Shown here: positions 1-12,757 of the stretch, piece after piece
Position numbering within the stretch: position 1 is the first letter of the stretch
Layout of the letters: each line of letters starts with the position of its first letter
From: Rutidosis leptorrhynchoides
Taxonomy: Eukaryota; Streptophyta; Magnoliopsida; Asterales; Asteraceae
DNA: 64,000 nt
Assembly (NCBI RefSeq): GCF_046630445.1
Contig: NC_092337.1
Location: 363,946,001 to 364,010,000, forward strand
Reading direction: 5' to 3'
Program-made: the position numbers and the translations under genes
The notes under the pieces: generated by a model
Database searches by the model: none
What the model was told of the DNA's origin: nothing
Seen by the model: the letters and a program-made list of their open reading frames with translations, nothing else

Positions 1-922
1 TCTCAAGTTTTGTGGATAAACCTACTGGAAATGAGAAAAATAGATCTAGCTTCAAAGAATCCTTGGATGGCTTGAAAGTTCTTGAAGCAGAATCATGACA
101 CGAAAACAAGTTCAAGTAAGATTTCTACTTGAAATAAGATTGTTATAGTTATAGAAATTGAATTAAAGTTTGAATATGAATATTAACTTGATTTAAAAAG
201 ATAACCTACTATAAATAACAAAGGTTTCTTGATCTTAGATGATTACTTGGAATGGATTTGAAAGCTTGGAAGTAAACTTGCAATCTTGAAAGTATTCTTC
301 ATTTTATGAAACTAGAACTTATGGAATTTATGAAGAACACTTAGAACTTGAAGATAGAACTTGATAGAGCTTGTAGTTGTTTTTAGTCATTGGTATATGG
401 ATTAGATATAAAGGATATGTAATTTTGTTTACTTGTAAATAAGTCATGAATGATTACTAATATTTTTGTAATTTTGTGTAATCATTCATGCTAGTTGCCA
501 AATGATGGTTCTCACATGGTTAGGTAACTCACATGGGCTTCTAAGGAGCAGATTTTTATGTGTACCAATAGTAAATACATCTAGAAGCTGTGTATTGTAC
601 GAGTACATATACGGGTACATACGAGTAGAATTGTTGATGAAAATGAATGAGAATGTAATTGTAAGTATTTTTTTTAACTGGAAGTACTTTGATATGTGTC
701 TTGAAGTCTTTCAAAAGTGTTCAAATACATTTAAATACATTGCATGTATATACATTTTAATGAAGTCGATAAATCATCGCTAGTCGTTACATGTATGATT
801 TGTTTTGAAGCTTATAAGTTAATGATCTCATTTAATGTTGTTAATCCTTTGTTTAATATATCTAATGAGATGTTAAATTATCATATTATCATGATAACAT
901 AGTATATGAATATATCTTAATA

Positions 923-924
<2 letters not shown>

Positions 925-1001
<77 letters not shown>
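925..1001. repeat. (AT)n microsatellite in A's 3' LTR
   Basis: Pure AT dinucleotide tract between the first and second tandem units of the LTR. The same position in A's 5' LTR (43203-43285) also holds an AT tract of similar length. Confidence 0.95.
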
Positions 1002-1004
<3 letters not shown>

Positions 1005-1308
1005 GTCGTTACAACGATAATCGTTACATATATGTCTCGTTTCGAAATCCTTAAGTTAGTAGTCTTGGTTTTACATATGTAGTTCATTGTTAACACACTT
1101 AATGATATATTTAATTATCATTTTATCATATTAAAAATATAGTGTAACAATACCTTAATATGTTCATATTGATTTAGTAAGGCGTTGTTATAACGATAAT
1201 CGTTATATATATCGTTTTGAGTTTCTTACATCAATAGTCTCATTTTTATGTATATAACTCATTGTTAATATACTTAATGAGATACTTCATTATCATTAAA
1301 TCATTTTA

Positions 1309-1311
<3 letters not shown>

Positions 1312-1365
<54 letters not shown>
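1312..1365. repeat. (AT)n microsatellite in A's 3' LTR
   Basis: Second AT tract, after the third tandem unit. Its counterpart in the 5' LTR is the longer tract at 43597-43700, so it has changed length since insertion. Confidence 0.95.
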
Positions 1366-1367
<2 letters not shown>

Positions 1368-1586
1368 TGTCATATACAAATTATAATGTTCGTGAATCAT
1401 CGGTTAAACTGGATGGTCAAACGTCTATATAATTTCTGCTTCAATTAACCAAGTCTTAACAAGTTTGATTTCTTAACATGTTGGAAATATTTAATCATGC
1501 AAATATAGTTTTCATTTAATATATAATCATGGAAAAGTTCGGGTCACTACAGTACCTACCCGCTAAATAAATTTCGTCCCGAAATT

Positions 1587-2888
1587 TTAAGCGGTTGAAG
1601 GTGTTGGCTCATCTTCTGGAAATAAGTGCGGGTATTTCTTTTTCATCTAATTTTCACGTTCCCAGCTGAACTCGAGTCCTCTACGAGCATTCCATCGAAC
1701 TTTAATGATTTTTATTTTATTTTGCTTAAGTCTTTTAACCTCACTATCCATTATTTCGACGGGTTCTTCAATGAATTGAAGTTTTTCGTTGATTTGGATT
1801 TTGTCTAACGGAATAGTGAGATCTTCTTTAGCAAAACATTTTTTCAAATTCGAGACGTGGAAAGTGTTATGTACAGCCGCGAGTTGTTGAGGTAAATCAA
1901 GTTGGTAAGCTACCGGTCCGACACGATCAATAATCTTGAATGGCCCAATATACCTTGGATTTAGTTTCTCCCGTTTACCAAATCGAACAACACCTTTCCA
2001 AGGTGACACTTTAAGCATGACCATCTCTCCAATTTCAAATTCTATATCTTTTCTTTTAAGGTCCGCGTAACTCTTTTGTCGACTTTGGGAGGCTTTCATT
2101 CGTTGTTGAATTTGAATGATTTTCTCGGTAGTTTCTTGAATAATTTCTGGGCCCGTAATTTGTCTATCTCCCACCTTGTTCCAACAAATCGAAGACCTGC
2201 ACTTTCTACCATAAATTGCCTCAAACGGTGCCATCTCAATAATTGAATGATAACTGTTGTTGTAGAAAAATTCTGCTAACGGTAGATGTCGATCCCAACC
2301 GTTTCCAAAATCAATAACACATGCTCGTAGCATGTCTTCTAAGGTCTGTATTGTCCTTTCACTTTGACCATCAGTTTGTGGATGATAGGCAGTACTCATG
2401 TCTAGATGAGTCCCTAATGCTTGTTGCAACGTCTGCCAAAACCTTGAAACAAATCTGCCATCCCTATCAGAGATAATATAGACGGGTATTCCATGTCTGG
2501 AGACGACTTCTTTCAATTATAATCGCGCCAACTTCTCCATTTTGTCATCTTCTCTCATTGGCAGAAAATGCACTGACTTGGTAAGACGATCGACTATTAC
2601 CCAAATTGTATCATAACCACTTGCAGTCCTTGGCAATTTAGTAATGAAATCCATGGTAATGTTTTCCCATTTCCATTCTGGGATTTCAGGTTGCTGAAGT
2701 AGACCTGATGGTTTCTGATGTTCAGCTTTGACTTTAGAACACGTCAAACATTCCCCTACATATCTCGCAATATCAGCTTTCATACCCGGCCACCAGAAAT
2801 GTTTCTTGAGGTCCTTGTACATCTTTCCCGCTCCGGGATGTATTGAGTATCTGGTTTTATGTGCTTCCTTAAGTACCATTTCTCTCAC
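1587..2888 (-). pseudogene. Element A pol: integrase with chromodomain-like C-terminus (broken)
   Basis: Integrase part of the gypsy polyprotein. The order is an HHCC zinc-binding region ([20 protein letters not shown], later CLTCSKVK), then the DDE core: Asp in MDFITKLP, Asp in ISDRDGRF and Glu in DGQSERT. All three catalytic residues are present. The C-terminus ([18 protein letters not shown] then [16 protein letters not shown]) resembles the chromodomain-like tail of Tekay/Del chromoviruses. Stop codons interrupt the frame at about 2514-2516 and about 1644-1646. The original stop is a TAA at 1587-1589, just before the 3' LTR junction. Non-functional as read. Confidence 0.9.
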
Positions 2889-2942
2889 ATCTCCAAATTT
2901 TGGTACCCAAATTCTTTCAGCCCTATAACGAGTTCCATCTTC

Positions 2943-4208
2943 TCAAACATTAAGATGTTTCTCCGATCCTTTGGGTATTTCCTTCTTCGAATTTCCTTCT
3001 TTTAAAACCCCTTGTCGCGCCTCCTTTATTTGAGTAGTAAGGTTAGTATGAATAATTATATTCATAGCTTTTACTCGAATAGGTTCCTTGTCCTTTCTGC
3101 TCAAGGCATCGGCTACCACATTTGCCTTCCCTGGGTGGTAACGAATCTCAAAATCGTAGTCATTTAACAACTCAATCCACCTACATTATCTCATGTTCAA
3201 TTGTTTCTGATTAAATATATGTTGGAGGCTTTTGTGATCGATATATATAATACTTTTGACCCCATATAAGTAATGCCTCCATGTCTTTAAAGCAAAAACA
3301 ATAGCGCCCAACTCCAAATCGTGAGTCGTATAATTTTTCTCGTGAATCTTCAATTGTCTAGACGCATAAGCAATTACCTTCGTTCATTGCATTAATACAC
3401 AACCAAGACCTTGCTTTGAGGCGTCACAATATATCACAAAATCATCATTTCCTTCCGGCAATGACAACATAGGTGCCGTTGTTAACTTTTTCTTCAATAA
3501 TTGAAACGTTTTCTCTTGTTCATCCTTCCACTCAAATTTCTTCCACTTATGCGTTAATGCAGTCAAGGGTTTTGCTATTTTGGAAAAATCTTGGATGAAT
3601 CTTCTGTAGTAACCGGCCAATCCTAAAAATTGGCGTATATGCTTCAGAGTTTTCGGGGTTTCCCACTTTTTAACGGTTTCAATCTTTGTCGGATCCACCT
3701 TAATACCTTCTTTGTTCACTATGTGATCGAGAAATTAAACTTCTTCCAACCAAAATGCACACTTTGAAAACTTAGCGTACAGTTTTTCTTTCCTCAACAA
3801 CTCTAGCACTTTTCTCAAATGTTCTTCACGCTCTTGATCATTCTTTGAGTAAATAAGTATGTCATCTATGAAAACAATGACAAACTTGTCAAGATATGGT
3901 CCACATACTCGGTTCATGAGATCCATGAACACAGCTGGTGCATTAGTTAAACCAAATGGCATGACCATAAACTCATAATGACTGTAATGCGTTCTGAAAG
4001 CAGTCTTTGGAATATCATCTCCCTTCACCCGCATTTGATGATACCCGGAACGTAAATCAATCTTTGAATAAACTGACGAGCCTTGTAGTTGATCAAATAA
4101 GTCGTCGATCATCGGTAGTGGATAACGGTTCTTGATGGTAAGTTTGTTCAACTCTCTGTAGTCGATACATAATCTGAATGAACCATCCTTCTTCTTGACA
4201 AACAACAC
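2943..4208 (-). pseudogene. Element A pol: reverse transcriptase and RNase H (broken)
   Basis: The RT begins with [20 protein letters not shown] and carries the catalytic [11 protein letters not shown]. The connection region (FLGLAGYYRRFIQDFSKIAK) leads to RNase H, which begins VIYCDASKQGLGCVLMQ and ends near [16 protein letters not shown]. Several stops or frameshifts break it (near 3735, 3384 and 3171). Order, spacing and motifs are those of Ty3/gypsy pol. It belongs to the same coding unit as the integrase fragment to its left and the protease-linker fragment to its right. Confidence 0.92.
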
Positions 4209-4255
4209 CGGTGCTCCCCATGGTGATGTGCTTGGTCAAATGAAACCACGCTCCA

Positions 4256-4812
4256 AAAGTTCTTGTAATTGACTCCGGAGTTCCTTCATTTAGCTGGGTG
4301 CGAGTCTGTATGGAGCACGAGCTATTGGTGCAGCTCCTGGTAAAAGATCTATTTGAAATTCAACGGATCGATGTAGAGGTAGTCCCGGTAATTCTTTCGG
4401 AAATACGTCGGGAAATTCTTTTGCGACGGGAACATCATTGATGTCCTTTTCTTCGGTTTGCACTTTCTCGACATGTGCTATAATGGCATAGCAACCTTTT
4501 CTTATTAGTTTTTGTGCCTTCAGGTTAGTAATAAGATTTAACTTCGCGTTGCTCTTTTCTCCATACACCATTAAGGGTTTTCCTTTTTCTTGTACAATGC
4601 GAATCGCATTTTTGTAACATACTACCTCTGCTCTCTTCTTTCTCAACCAATCCATGCCGATTATCACATCAAAACTCCCTAAATCTACTGGTATCAAATT
4701 AACCTTAAATATTTCACCAACCAGTTTAATTTCACGATTCTGACATATTTTATCAGCTGACATTAAGTTACCGTTTGCTAATTCGAGTAAAAATTTATTA
4801 TTCATAGGCATC
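4256..4812 (-). pseudogene. Element A pol: protease C-terminal part and linker to RT (truncated by C)
   Basis: Contains the conserved stretch [20 protein letters not shown], then [12 protein letters not shown] typical of the C-terminal part of gypsy aspartic proteases, then a linker ([30 protein letters not shown]) leading to RT. The N-terminal part with the DSG active site is separated by element C and would be at about 33454-33570. A stop at about 4290 separates it from RT. Confidence 0.88.
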
Positions 4813-4817
4813 AATGG

Positions 4818-7800
4818 TGAAATGTCCCGTTCATATTGATTATAAACGTTCCATATTAATTGATTTCGTCGCGAGGTTTTGACCTCTATATGAGACGTTT
4901 TTCAAAGACCGCATTCTTTTTTAAAACAACCATAACCTTTATTTTATCGATAAAGGTTTAAAAAGCATTACGTAGATTATCAAATAATGATAATCTAAAA
5001 TATACCGTTTACACACGACCATTACATAATGGTTTACAATAAGAATATATTACATCAAAAATAAGTTTATTGAATGCAGTTTTTACATAATATCATACAA
5101 GCATGGACTCCAAATCTTGTCCTTATTTTAGTATGTAACAGCGGAAGCTCTTAATAATCACCTGAGAATAAACATGCTTAAAACGTTAACAAAAATGTTG
5201 GTGAGTTATAGGTTTAACCTATATATTATCAAATCATAATAATAGACCACAAGATTTCATATTTCAATATACATCCCATACATAGAGATAAAATTCATTC
5301 ATATGGTGAACACTTGGTAACTGACATTAACAAGATGCATATAAGAATATCCCCTATCATTCCGGGAAATCCTTCGGACATGATAAAAACGAATTCGAAG
5401 TACTAAAGCATCCGGTACTTTGGATGGGGTTCGTTAGGCCCAATAGATCTATCTTTAGGATTCGCATCAATTAGTAGATCGGTTTACTAATTCTTAGGCT
5501 ACCAAGCAAAAGGGGCATATTCGGCTTCGATCATTCACCCATATAATGTAGTTTCAATTACTTGTGTCTATTTCGTAAAACATTTATAAAACTGCATGTA
5601 TTCTCATCCCAAAATATTAGATTTTAAAAGTGGGACTATAACTCACTTTCACAGATTTTTACTTCGTCGGGAAGTAAGACTTGGACACTGGTCGATTCAC
5701 GAACCTATAACAAATATGTACATATATATCAAAGTATGTTCAAAATATATTTACAACATTTTTAATACATTTTGATGTTTTAAGTTTATTAAGTCAGCTG
5801 TCCTCGTTAGTAACCTACAACTAGTTGTCCACAGTTAGATGTACAGAAATAAATCGATATATATTATCTTGAATCAATCCACGACCCAGTGTATACACGT
5901 CTCAGGCTAGATCACAACTCAAAGTATATATATTTTTGGAAATCAACCTCAACCCTGTATAGCTAACTCCAACATTACTGCATATAGAGTGTCTATGGTT
6001 GTTTCAAATAATATATATACATGGGTCGATATGATATGTCAAAACATTTGCATACGTGTCTATGGTATCTCAAGATTACATAATATATTAGAATACATGT
6101 ATAATACAATATAAGTTAGCTAGGATATGATTTGTATAGAATTGTTAATATTTCCCGTAGCTACAAAAATAAAAAATATCCAATCTTGTTTTACTCATAA
6201 CTTCTTCATTTTAAATCCGTTTTGAGTGAATCAAATTGCTATAGTTTCATATTGAATTTTATTTTATGAATCTAAACAGAAAAAATATAGGTTTATAGTT
6301 GTAAATATAAGTTACAAGTCATTTTTATAAGAGGTAGTCATTTCAGTCGAAAGAACGACGTCTTGATAACCATTTTGAAAAACATACTTTCACTTTGAGT
6401 TTAACCATGATTTTAGGATATAGTTTCATGTTCATAAGAAAAATCATTTTCCCAGAAGAACAAATTTTAAATCAAAGTTTATCATAGGTTTTAATTATCA
6501 AACCCAAAACAGCCCGCGGTGTTACTACGACGACGTATGTCCGGTTTTACGGTGTTTTTCGTGTTTCCAGGTTTTAAATCATTAAGCTAGAATATCATAT
6601 AGATATAGAACATGTGTTTAGTTGATTTTAAAAGTCAAGTTAGAAGGATTAACTTTTGTTTGCGAACAAGTTTAGAATTAACTAAACTATGTTCTACTGA
6701 TTTCAAGTTTAAACCTTCGAATAAGATAGCTTTATATGTATGAATCGAATGATGTTATGAACATTATTCCTATCTCAAGTTTTGTGGATAAACCTACTGG
6801 AAAAGAGACAAATGGATCTAGCTTCAAAGGATCTTGGATGGCTTGAAAGTTCTTGAAGTAGAATCATGACATGAAAACAAGTTCAAGTAAGATTTCCACT
6901 CGAAATAAGATTGTTATAGTTATAGAAATTGAATCAAAGTTTGAATATGAGTATTAACTTGTATTAAAAAGATATCTTACTATAAATAAGAAAGATTTCT
7001 TGAGGTTGGATGATCACTCTACAAGATTGGAAGTAAGCTAGCAAACTTGGAAGTATTCTTGATTTTATGAAACTAGAACTCGTAGAATTTATGAAGAACA
7101 CTTAGAACTTGAAGATAGAACTTGAGAGAGATCAATTAGATGAAGAAAATTGAAGAATGAAAGTGTTTGTAGGTGTTTTTGGTCGTTGGTGTATGGATTA
7201 GATATAAAGGATATGTAATTTTGTTTTCATGTAAATAAGTCATGAATGATTACTCATATTTTTGTAATTTTATGAGATATTTCATGGTAGTTGCCAAATG
7301 ATGGTCCCCACATGTGTTAGGTGACTCACATGGGCTGCTAAGAGCTGATCATTAGAGTGTATATACCAATAGTACATACATCTAAAAGGTGTATATTGTA
7401 CGAGTATGAATACGGGTGCATACGAGTAGAATTGTTGATGAAAATGAACGAGGATGTAATTATAAGCATTTTTGTTAAGTAGAAGTATTTTGATAAGTGT
7501 CTTGAAGTCTTTACAAAGTGTATGAATACATATTAAAACACTACATGTATATACATTTTAACTGAGTCGTTAAGTCATCGTTAGTCGTTACATGTAAATG
7601 TTGATTTGAAACTTTTAAGTTAACGATCTTGTTAAATGTTGTTAACTCAATGTTTATTATATCTAATGAGATGTTAAATTATTATATTATCATGATATTA
7701 TGATATATTAATATATCTTAATATGATATATATACATTTAAATGTCGTTACAACGATAATCGTTACATATATGTCTCGTTTCAAAATCATTAAGTTAGTA

Positions 7801-8052
7801 GTCTTGTTTTTACATATGTAGTTCATTGTTAATATACTTAATGATATGTTTAGTTATCATAATATCATGTTAACTATTTATATATCCATATATATTTCAT
7901 CATATAGTTTTTACAAGTTTTTAACGTTCGTGAATCACCGGTCAACTTGGGTGGTCAATTGTCTATATGAAACCTATTTCAATTAATCAAGTCTTAACAA
8001 GTTTGATTGCTTAACATGTTGGAAACACTTAATCATGTAAATAACAATTTCA

Positions 8053-8134
<82 letters not shown>

Positions 8135-8157
8135 ATGGAAAAGTTCGGGTCACTACA
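4818..8157 (-). repeat. 3' LTR of element C
   Basis: 3340 bp, starting TGAAATGTCCCG and ending GGGTCACTACA on the plus strand. It matches the 5' LTR (27179-33448 minus the nested solo LTR, about 3274 bp) with few differences, mainly an AT tract at 8057-8131. It has only two of the tandem units that occur three times in A. The intron-like signals seen in the other LTRs are also here, in the ACCTGAGAATAAACATG and AACTCACTTTC contexts. No host gene in it. Confidence 0.93.
8057..8131. repeat. (AT)n microsatellite in C's 3' LTR
   Basis: Pure AT tract close to the LTR end. The 5' LTR copy has only a few AT units here (about 33414-33421), so the tract expanded in this copy or shrank in the other. 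Confidence 0.95.
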
Positions 8158-8192
8158 GTACCTACCCGTTAAATAAATTTCGTCCCGAAATT

Positions 8193-10103
8193 TTAAGCAG
8201 TTGGAGGTGTTGACGTATCTTCTGGAAATAAATGCGGGTATTTCTTCTTCATCTGATCTTCTCATTCCCAGGTGAACTCGGGTCCTCTACGAGCATTCCA
8301 TCAAACCTTAATAATTGGTATCTTGTTTTACTTAAGTCTTTTAACCTCACAATCCATTATTTCGACGGGTTTTTCGATGAATTGAAGTTTTTCGTTGATT
8401 TGGATTTCATCTAACGGAATAGTGAGATCTTCTTTAGCAAAACATTCCTTCAAATTCAAGACGTGGAATGTGTTATGTACAGCCGCAAGTTGTTGAGGTA
8501 ACTCAAGTCGGTAAGCTACTGGTCCGACACGATCAATAATCTTGAATGGTCCAATATACCTTGGATTTAATTTCCCTCGTTTACCAAATCGAACAATGCC
8601 TTTCCAAGGTGCAACTTTAAGCATGACCATCTCTCCAATTTCAAATTCTATATCTTTTCTTTTAATGTCAGCGTAGCTCTTTTGTCGACTTTGGGCGGTT
8701 TTCAACCATTGTTGAATTTGGATGATCTTCTCGGTAGTTTTTTGTATTATCTACGGACCCGTAATCTGTCTATCCCCCACTTCATTCCAACAAATCGGAG
8801 ACCTGCACTTTCTACCATAAAGTGCTTCAAACGGCGCCATCTCAATGCTTGAATGGTAGCTGTTGTTGTAGGAAAATTCTGCTAACGGTAGATGTCGATC
8901 CCAACTGTTTCCGAAATCAATAACACATGCTCATAGCATGTCTTCAAGCGTTTGTATCGTACTTTGGCTCTGCCCATCAGTTTGTGGATGATAGGCAGTA
9001 CTCATGTCTAGATGAGTTCCTAATGCTTGCTGTAATGTCTGCCAGAATCTTGAAATAAATCTGCCATCCCTATCAGAGATAATAGAGATTGGTATTCCAT
9101 GTCTGGAGACGACTTCCTTCAAATACAGTCGTGCTAACTTCTCCATCTTGTCATCTTCTCTTATTGGCAGGAAGTGTGCTAATTTGGTGAGACGATCAAC
9201 TATTACCCAAATAGTATCAAAACCACTTGCAGTCCTTGGCAATTTAGTGATGAAATCCATGATAATATTTTCCCATTTCCATTCCGGGATTTTGGGTTGT
9301 TGAAGTAGACCTGATGGTTTCTGATGCTCAGCTTTGACCTTAGAACACGTCAAACATTCTCCTACATATTTAGCAACATCGGCTTTCATACCCGGCCACC
9401 AAAAATATTTCTTGAGATCCTTGTACATCTTCCCCGTTCCAGGATGTATTGAGTATCTAGTTTTATGAGCTTCTCTAAGTACCATTTCTCTTATATCTCC
9501 AAATTTTGGTACCCAAATGCTTTCAGCCCTATACCGGGTTTCGTCTTCCCGAATATTAAGATGCTTCTCCGATCCTTTGGGTATTTCATCCTTTAAATTT
9601 CCCTCTTTTAAAACTCCTTGTTGCGCCTCCTTTATTTGAGTAGTAAGGTTATTGTGAATCATTATATTCATAGATTTTACTCGAATGGGTTCTCTGTCCT
9701 TCCTGCTAAAGGCGTCGGCTACTACATTTGCCTTCCCCGGGTGGTAACGAATCTCAAAGTCGTAATCATTCAATAATTCAATCCACCTACGCTGCCTCAT
9801 ATTCAGTTGTTTCTGATTAAATATGTGTTGAAGACTTTTGGGGTCGGTATATATAATACTTTTGACCCCATATAAGTAGTGCCTCCAAGTCTTTAATGTA
9901 AAAATAACCGCGCCAAATTCCAAATCATGCGTCGTATAATTTTGTTCGTGAATCTTCAATTGTCTAGACGCATAAGCAATTACTTTCGTTTGTTGCATTA
10001 ATACACAACCCAGACCTTGCTTTGAGGCATCACAATATATCAAAAAATCAACATTCCCTTCAGGTAATGACAATATAGGTGCCGTTGTTAACTTTTTCTT
10101 CAA
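8193..10103 (-). pseudogene. Element C pol: RNase H and integrase (broken)
   Basis: The frame 10103-8931 is 390 aa. It covers RNase H (VIYCDASKQGLGCVLMQ reads here as LIYCDASKQGLGCVLMQ, ending [16 protein letters not shown]) and integrase (zinc-binding [14 protein letters not shown]...CLTCSKVK, Asp in MDFITKLP, Asp in ISDRDGRF). The third catalytic residue is changed: DGQSERT of element A reads DGQSQST here, which removes the catalytic Glu. A stop follows at LEDML (CGA to TGA), and the remaining C-terminal and chromodomain-like part (8705-8328) is in a separate open stretch. The original stop is at about 8193-8195. Confidence 0.92.
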
Positions 10104-10811
10104 TAACTGAAACGCTTTCTCTTGTTCATCCTTCCATTCAAATTTCTTCCCTTTATGCGTTAATGCAGTTAAGGGTTTTGCTATTCTGGAAAAGTCTTGG
10201 ATGAACCTTCTGTAGTAACCATCTAGTCCTAAAAACTGGCGTATGTGTTTCGGAGTTTTCGAGGTTTCTCACTTTTCAACAGTTTCAATCTTTGCTGGAT
10301 CCACCTGAATACCTTCTTTGTTCACTATGTGACCGAGGAATTGAACTTCTTCCAATCAAAATGCACACTTAGAAAACTTAGCGTACAGTTTTTCTTTCCT
10401 TAACAACTCTAGCACTTTTCTCTAGTGTTTTTCTTGCTCTTGATCATTCTTCGAGTAAATAAGTATGTCATCGATGAAAACAATGACAAACTTGTCAAGA
10501 TATGGCCCACACACTCGGTTCATGAGGTCCATGAACATAGCTGGTACATTAGTCAATCCAAATGGCATAACCATAAACTCGTAATGACTGTAACGCGTCC
10601 TAAAAGCAGTCTTTGAAATATCATCCTCCTTCACCCGCATTTGATGATATCCAGAACGTAAATCGATCTTCGAATAAACAGACGAGCCTTGTAGTTGATC
10701 AAATAAGTCGTCGATTCTCGGCAGTGGGTATCGGTTCTTGATGGTAAGTTTGTTCGACTCTCGGTAGTCGATACACAACCTGAATGTACCATCTTTCTTC
10801 TTGACAAACAA
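10104..10811 (-). pseudogene. Element C pol: reverse transcriptase (broken)
   Basis: Open stretch 10811-10422 encodes the RT fingers and palm: [20 protein letters not shown], then [17 protein letters not shown], then the active site [13 protein letters not shown] stop just after DQEQEKH separates it from the thumb and connection region (10421-10104), which has further in-frame stops. Same gypsy family as A and H; non-functional as read. Confidence 0.9.
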
Positions 10812-10841
10812 AACAGGAGCTCCGCACGGTGATGTGCTTGG

Positions 10842-11252
10842 TCAAATGAAACCACGCTCTAAAAGTTCTTGTAATTGGCTCTGAAGTTCCTTTATTTCGC
10901 TAGGTGCGAGTCTGTATGGAGCACGAGCTATTGGTGCAGCTCCCGGTACAAGGTCTATTTGAAATTCAACGAATCGGTGTGGAGGTAGTCCCGGTAATTC
11001 TTTCGGAAATACATCGGGAAATTCTTTTGCGACGGGAATATCATTGATGTTCTTTTCTTCAGAATTGACTTTCTCGACGTGTGCTAGCACAGCATAGCAA
11101 CCTTTTCTTGTTAGTTTTTGTGCCTTCAGGTTACTAATAAGATTTAACTTTGCGTTGCTCTTTTCTCCGTACACCATTAAGGGTTTTCCTTTTTCTCGTA
11201 TAATTCGAATTGCATTTTTGTAACAAACGATCTCTGCTTTCACTTCTTTCAA
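10842..11252 (-). pseudogene. Element C pol: protease C-terminus to RT linker
   Basis: 136 aa open stretch starting [17 protein letters not shown] and ending ELLERGFI, just upstream of RT. It corresponds to the protease C-terminal part and the linker ([38 protein letters not shown]). Upstream the frame has a stop at the equivalent of MDWLKEVK (TGG to TAG, about 11254), which cuts it from the protease. Confidence 0.88.
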
Positions 11253-12757
11253 CTAGTCCATACCGATTATCACATCAAAACTCCCTAACTCTACTGGTAT
11301 CAAGTCAATCTTAAATGTTTCGCTAACCAGTTTAATTTCTCAATTCCGACATATATTATCTGCTGAAATTAATTTACCATTTGCTAATTCGAGTAAAAAT
11401 TTACTATCCAAAGGCGTCAATGGGCAACTTAATTTAGCACAAAATTCTCTACTCATATAGCTTCTATCCGCACCCAAATCAAATAAAACATAAGCAGATT
11501 TATCGTCAATAAGAAACGTACCCGTAACAAGCTCCGGGTCTTCCTGTGCTTCTGCCGCATTAATATTGAAAACTCTTCCACGGCCCTGCCCATTAGTATT
11601 CCCCTGATTCAGGCAATTTCTAATAATGTGGCCCGGTTTTCCACATTTATAACAAACAGCGTTGGTATTACTTGCTCCGACACTATTCGTTTCGACATTA
11701 CTTGTTCCGGCATTATTTTCTCCCTTAGTTCTATTAAACTTTGGTCCGTAGACCTCACACTTTATCGCGCTATGACCATTTCTTTTACACCTGTTGCAAA
11801 ATGTCTTGTAAAATCTCTGGTGATTTTCTTCACACCTATGACATGGCTGTTTTTCGTTTTTATTGCCGTTGTTATTATTGAGGTTGTTGTTGGGATTGTT
11901 ATTGTTGTTGAAACGGTTGTTGTAGTTGTTGTTGTTGTTGGGATGTTTGTTGCAGTTATTGTAAGGATTGCAGTTATTGTTGCGATTGTTGTTGCGGTTG
12001 TTGGGATAGTTGTTGTGATTGTGGTTGTAATTGTTATTGTTATTGTACTGGTGACTCTTCACACCGTTTTCCTCCCACTTCCTCTTGAGTTGATTTATGA
12101 GTTTATGAGCCATTCGACTTGCCTTCTGTATAGAAGCGGGCTCGTGTGAACTTACATCTTCTTGAATCCTTACTGGTAACCCTTTTACAAACGCGTCGAT
12201 CTTCTCTTCTTCATCTTCGAATGCTCCCGGGCACAATAGGCAAAACTCTGTGAATCGTCGTTCATATGTGGTAATGTTGAACCCTTGTTTTCGTAACTCT
12301 CTAAGTTCTGCCTTGAGTTTATTGACTTCGTTTCTAGGACGGTACTGCTCGTTCATCAATTGCTTGAATGCCGATCACGGTAGTGCGTAAGCAGCATTTT
12401 GTCCTACCTGTTCAAGATAGTTGTTCCACCACGTTAACGCAGTACCTGTGAAGGTATGCGTAGCGTACTTAACTTTGTCCTCTTCAGTACACTTACTTAT
12501 GGCAAATACCGATTCGACTTTCTCGGTCCACCATTTCAATCCAATTGGTCCTTCGTTCCATCAAATTCCAAAGGTTTGCAGGCAGTGAATTCTTTGTAGG
12601 TGCATCCTACACGATTTCTTGCACCGTTAGCTGCATTGCTAGATTCAGAGTTATTGTTGGTATGTAGCACAGCCTGTACTACGGCTATGTTTGCAGCAAG
12701 AAAGGTACGAAATTCCCCTTCGCTCATATTCATGGTTTGTCGAGTCGTCGGTGCCAT
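11253..12757 (-). pseudogene. Element C gag and protease (broken)
   Basis: Gag starts at MAPTTRQTMNMSEGEFRTFL (12757; an upstream in-frame Met at 12793 also exists). A frameshift near 12540 and a stop near 12362 break the capsid region ([34 protein letters not shown]). An Asn-rich low-complexity stretch follows, then zinc knuckles (CNRCKRNGHSAIKC and [14 protein letters not shown]). The protease active site reads [13 protein letters not shown] instead of the DSG of element H, a Ser to Leu change next to the catalytic Asp. Upstream, 12758-12852 is untranslated leader ending at the insertion site of B. Confidence 0.92.

Larger units (their letters stand above)
1..1551 (-). repeat. 3' LTR of element A (partial)
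   Basis: Matches 42258-43898, the corresponding part of A's 5' LTR, almost base for base, apart from the lengths of the AT tracts. It ends at the terminal CA, and the next bases are the polypurine-junction motif GTACCTACCCG (reverse complement of CGGGTAGGTAC). It contains three diverged tandem units of roughly 120-200 nt (near 781-900, 1009-1130 and 1189-1290). The last two centre on the near-palindrome AACGATAATCGTT. About 2 kb of this LTR should lie to the left of the window. Confidence 0.9.

Noticed and set aside
11628..12149. Val/Ile-rich ORF on the plus strand, 173 aa (also 33785-34192 and 58889-59131 minus)
   Set aside because: Antisense of the Asn-codon-rich part of gag (GTT read against AAC); same artefact in all three gypsy copies.
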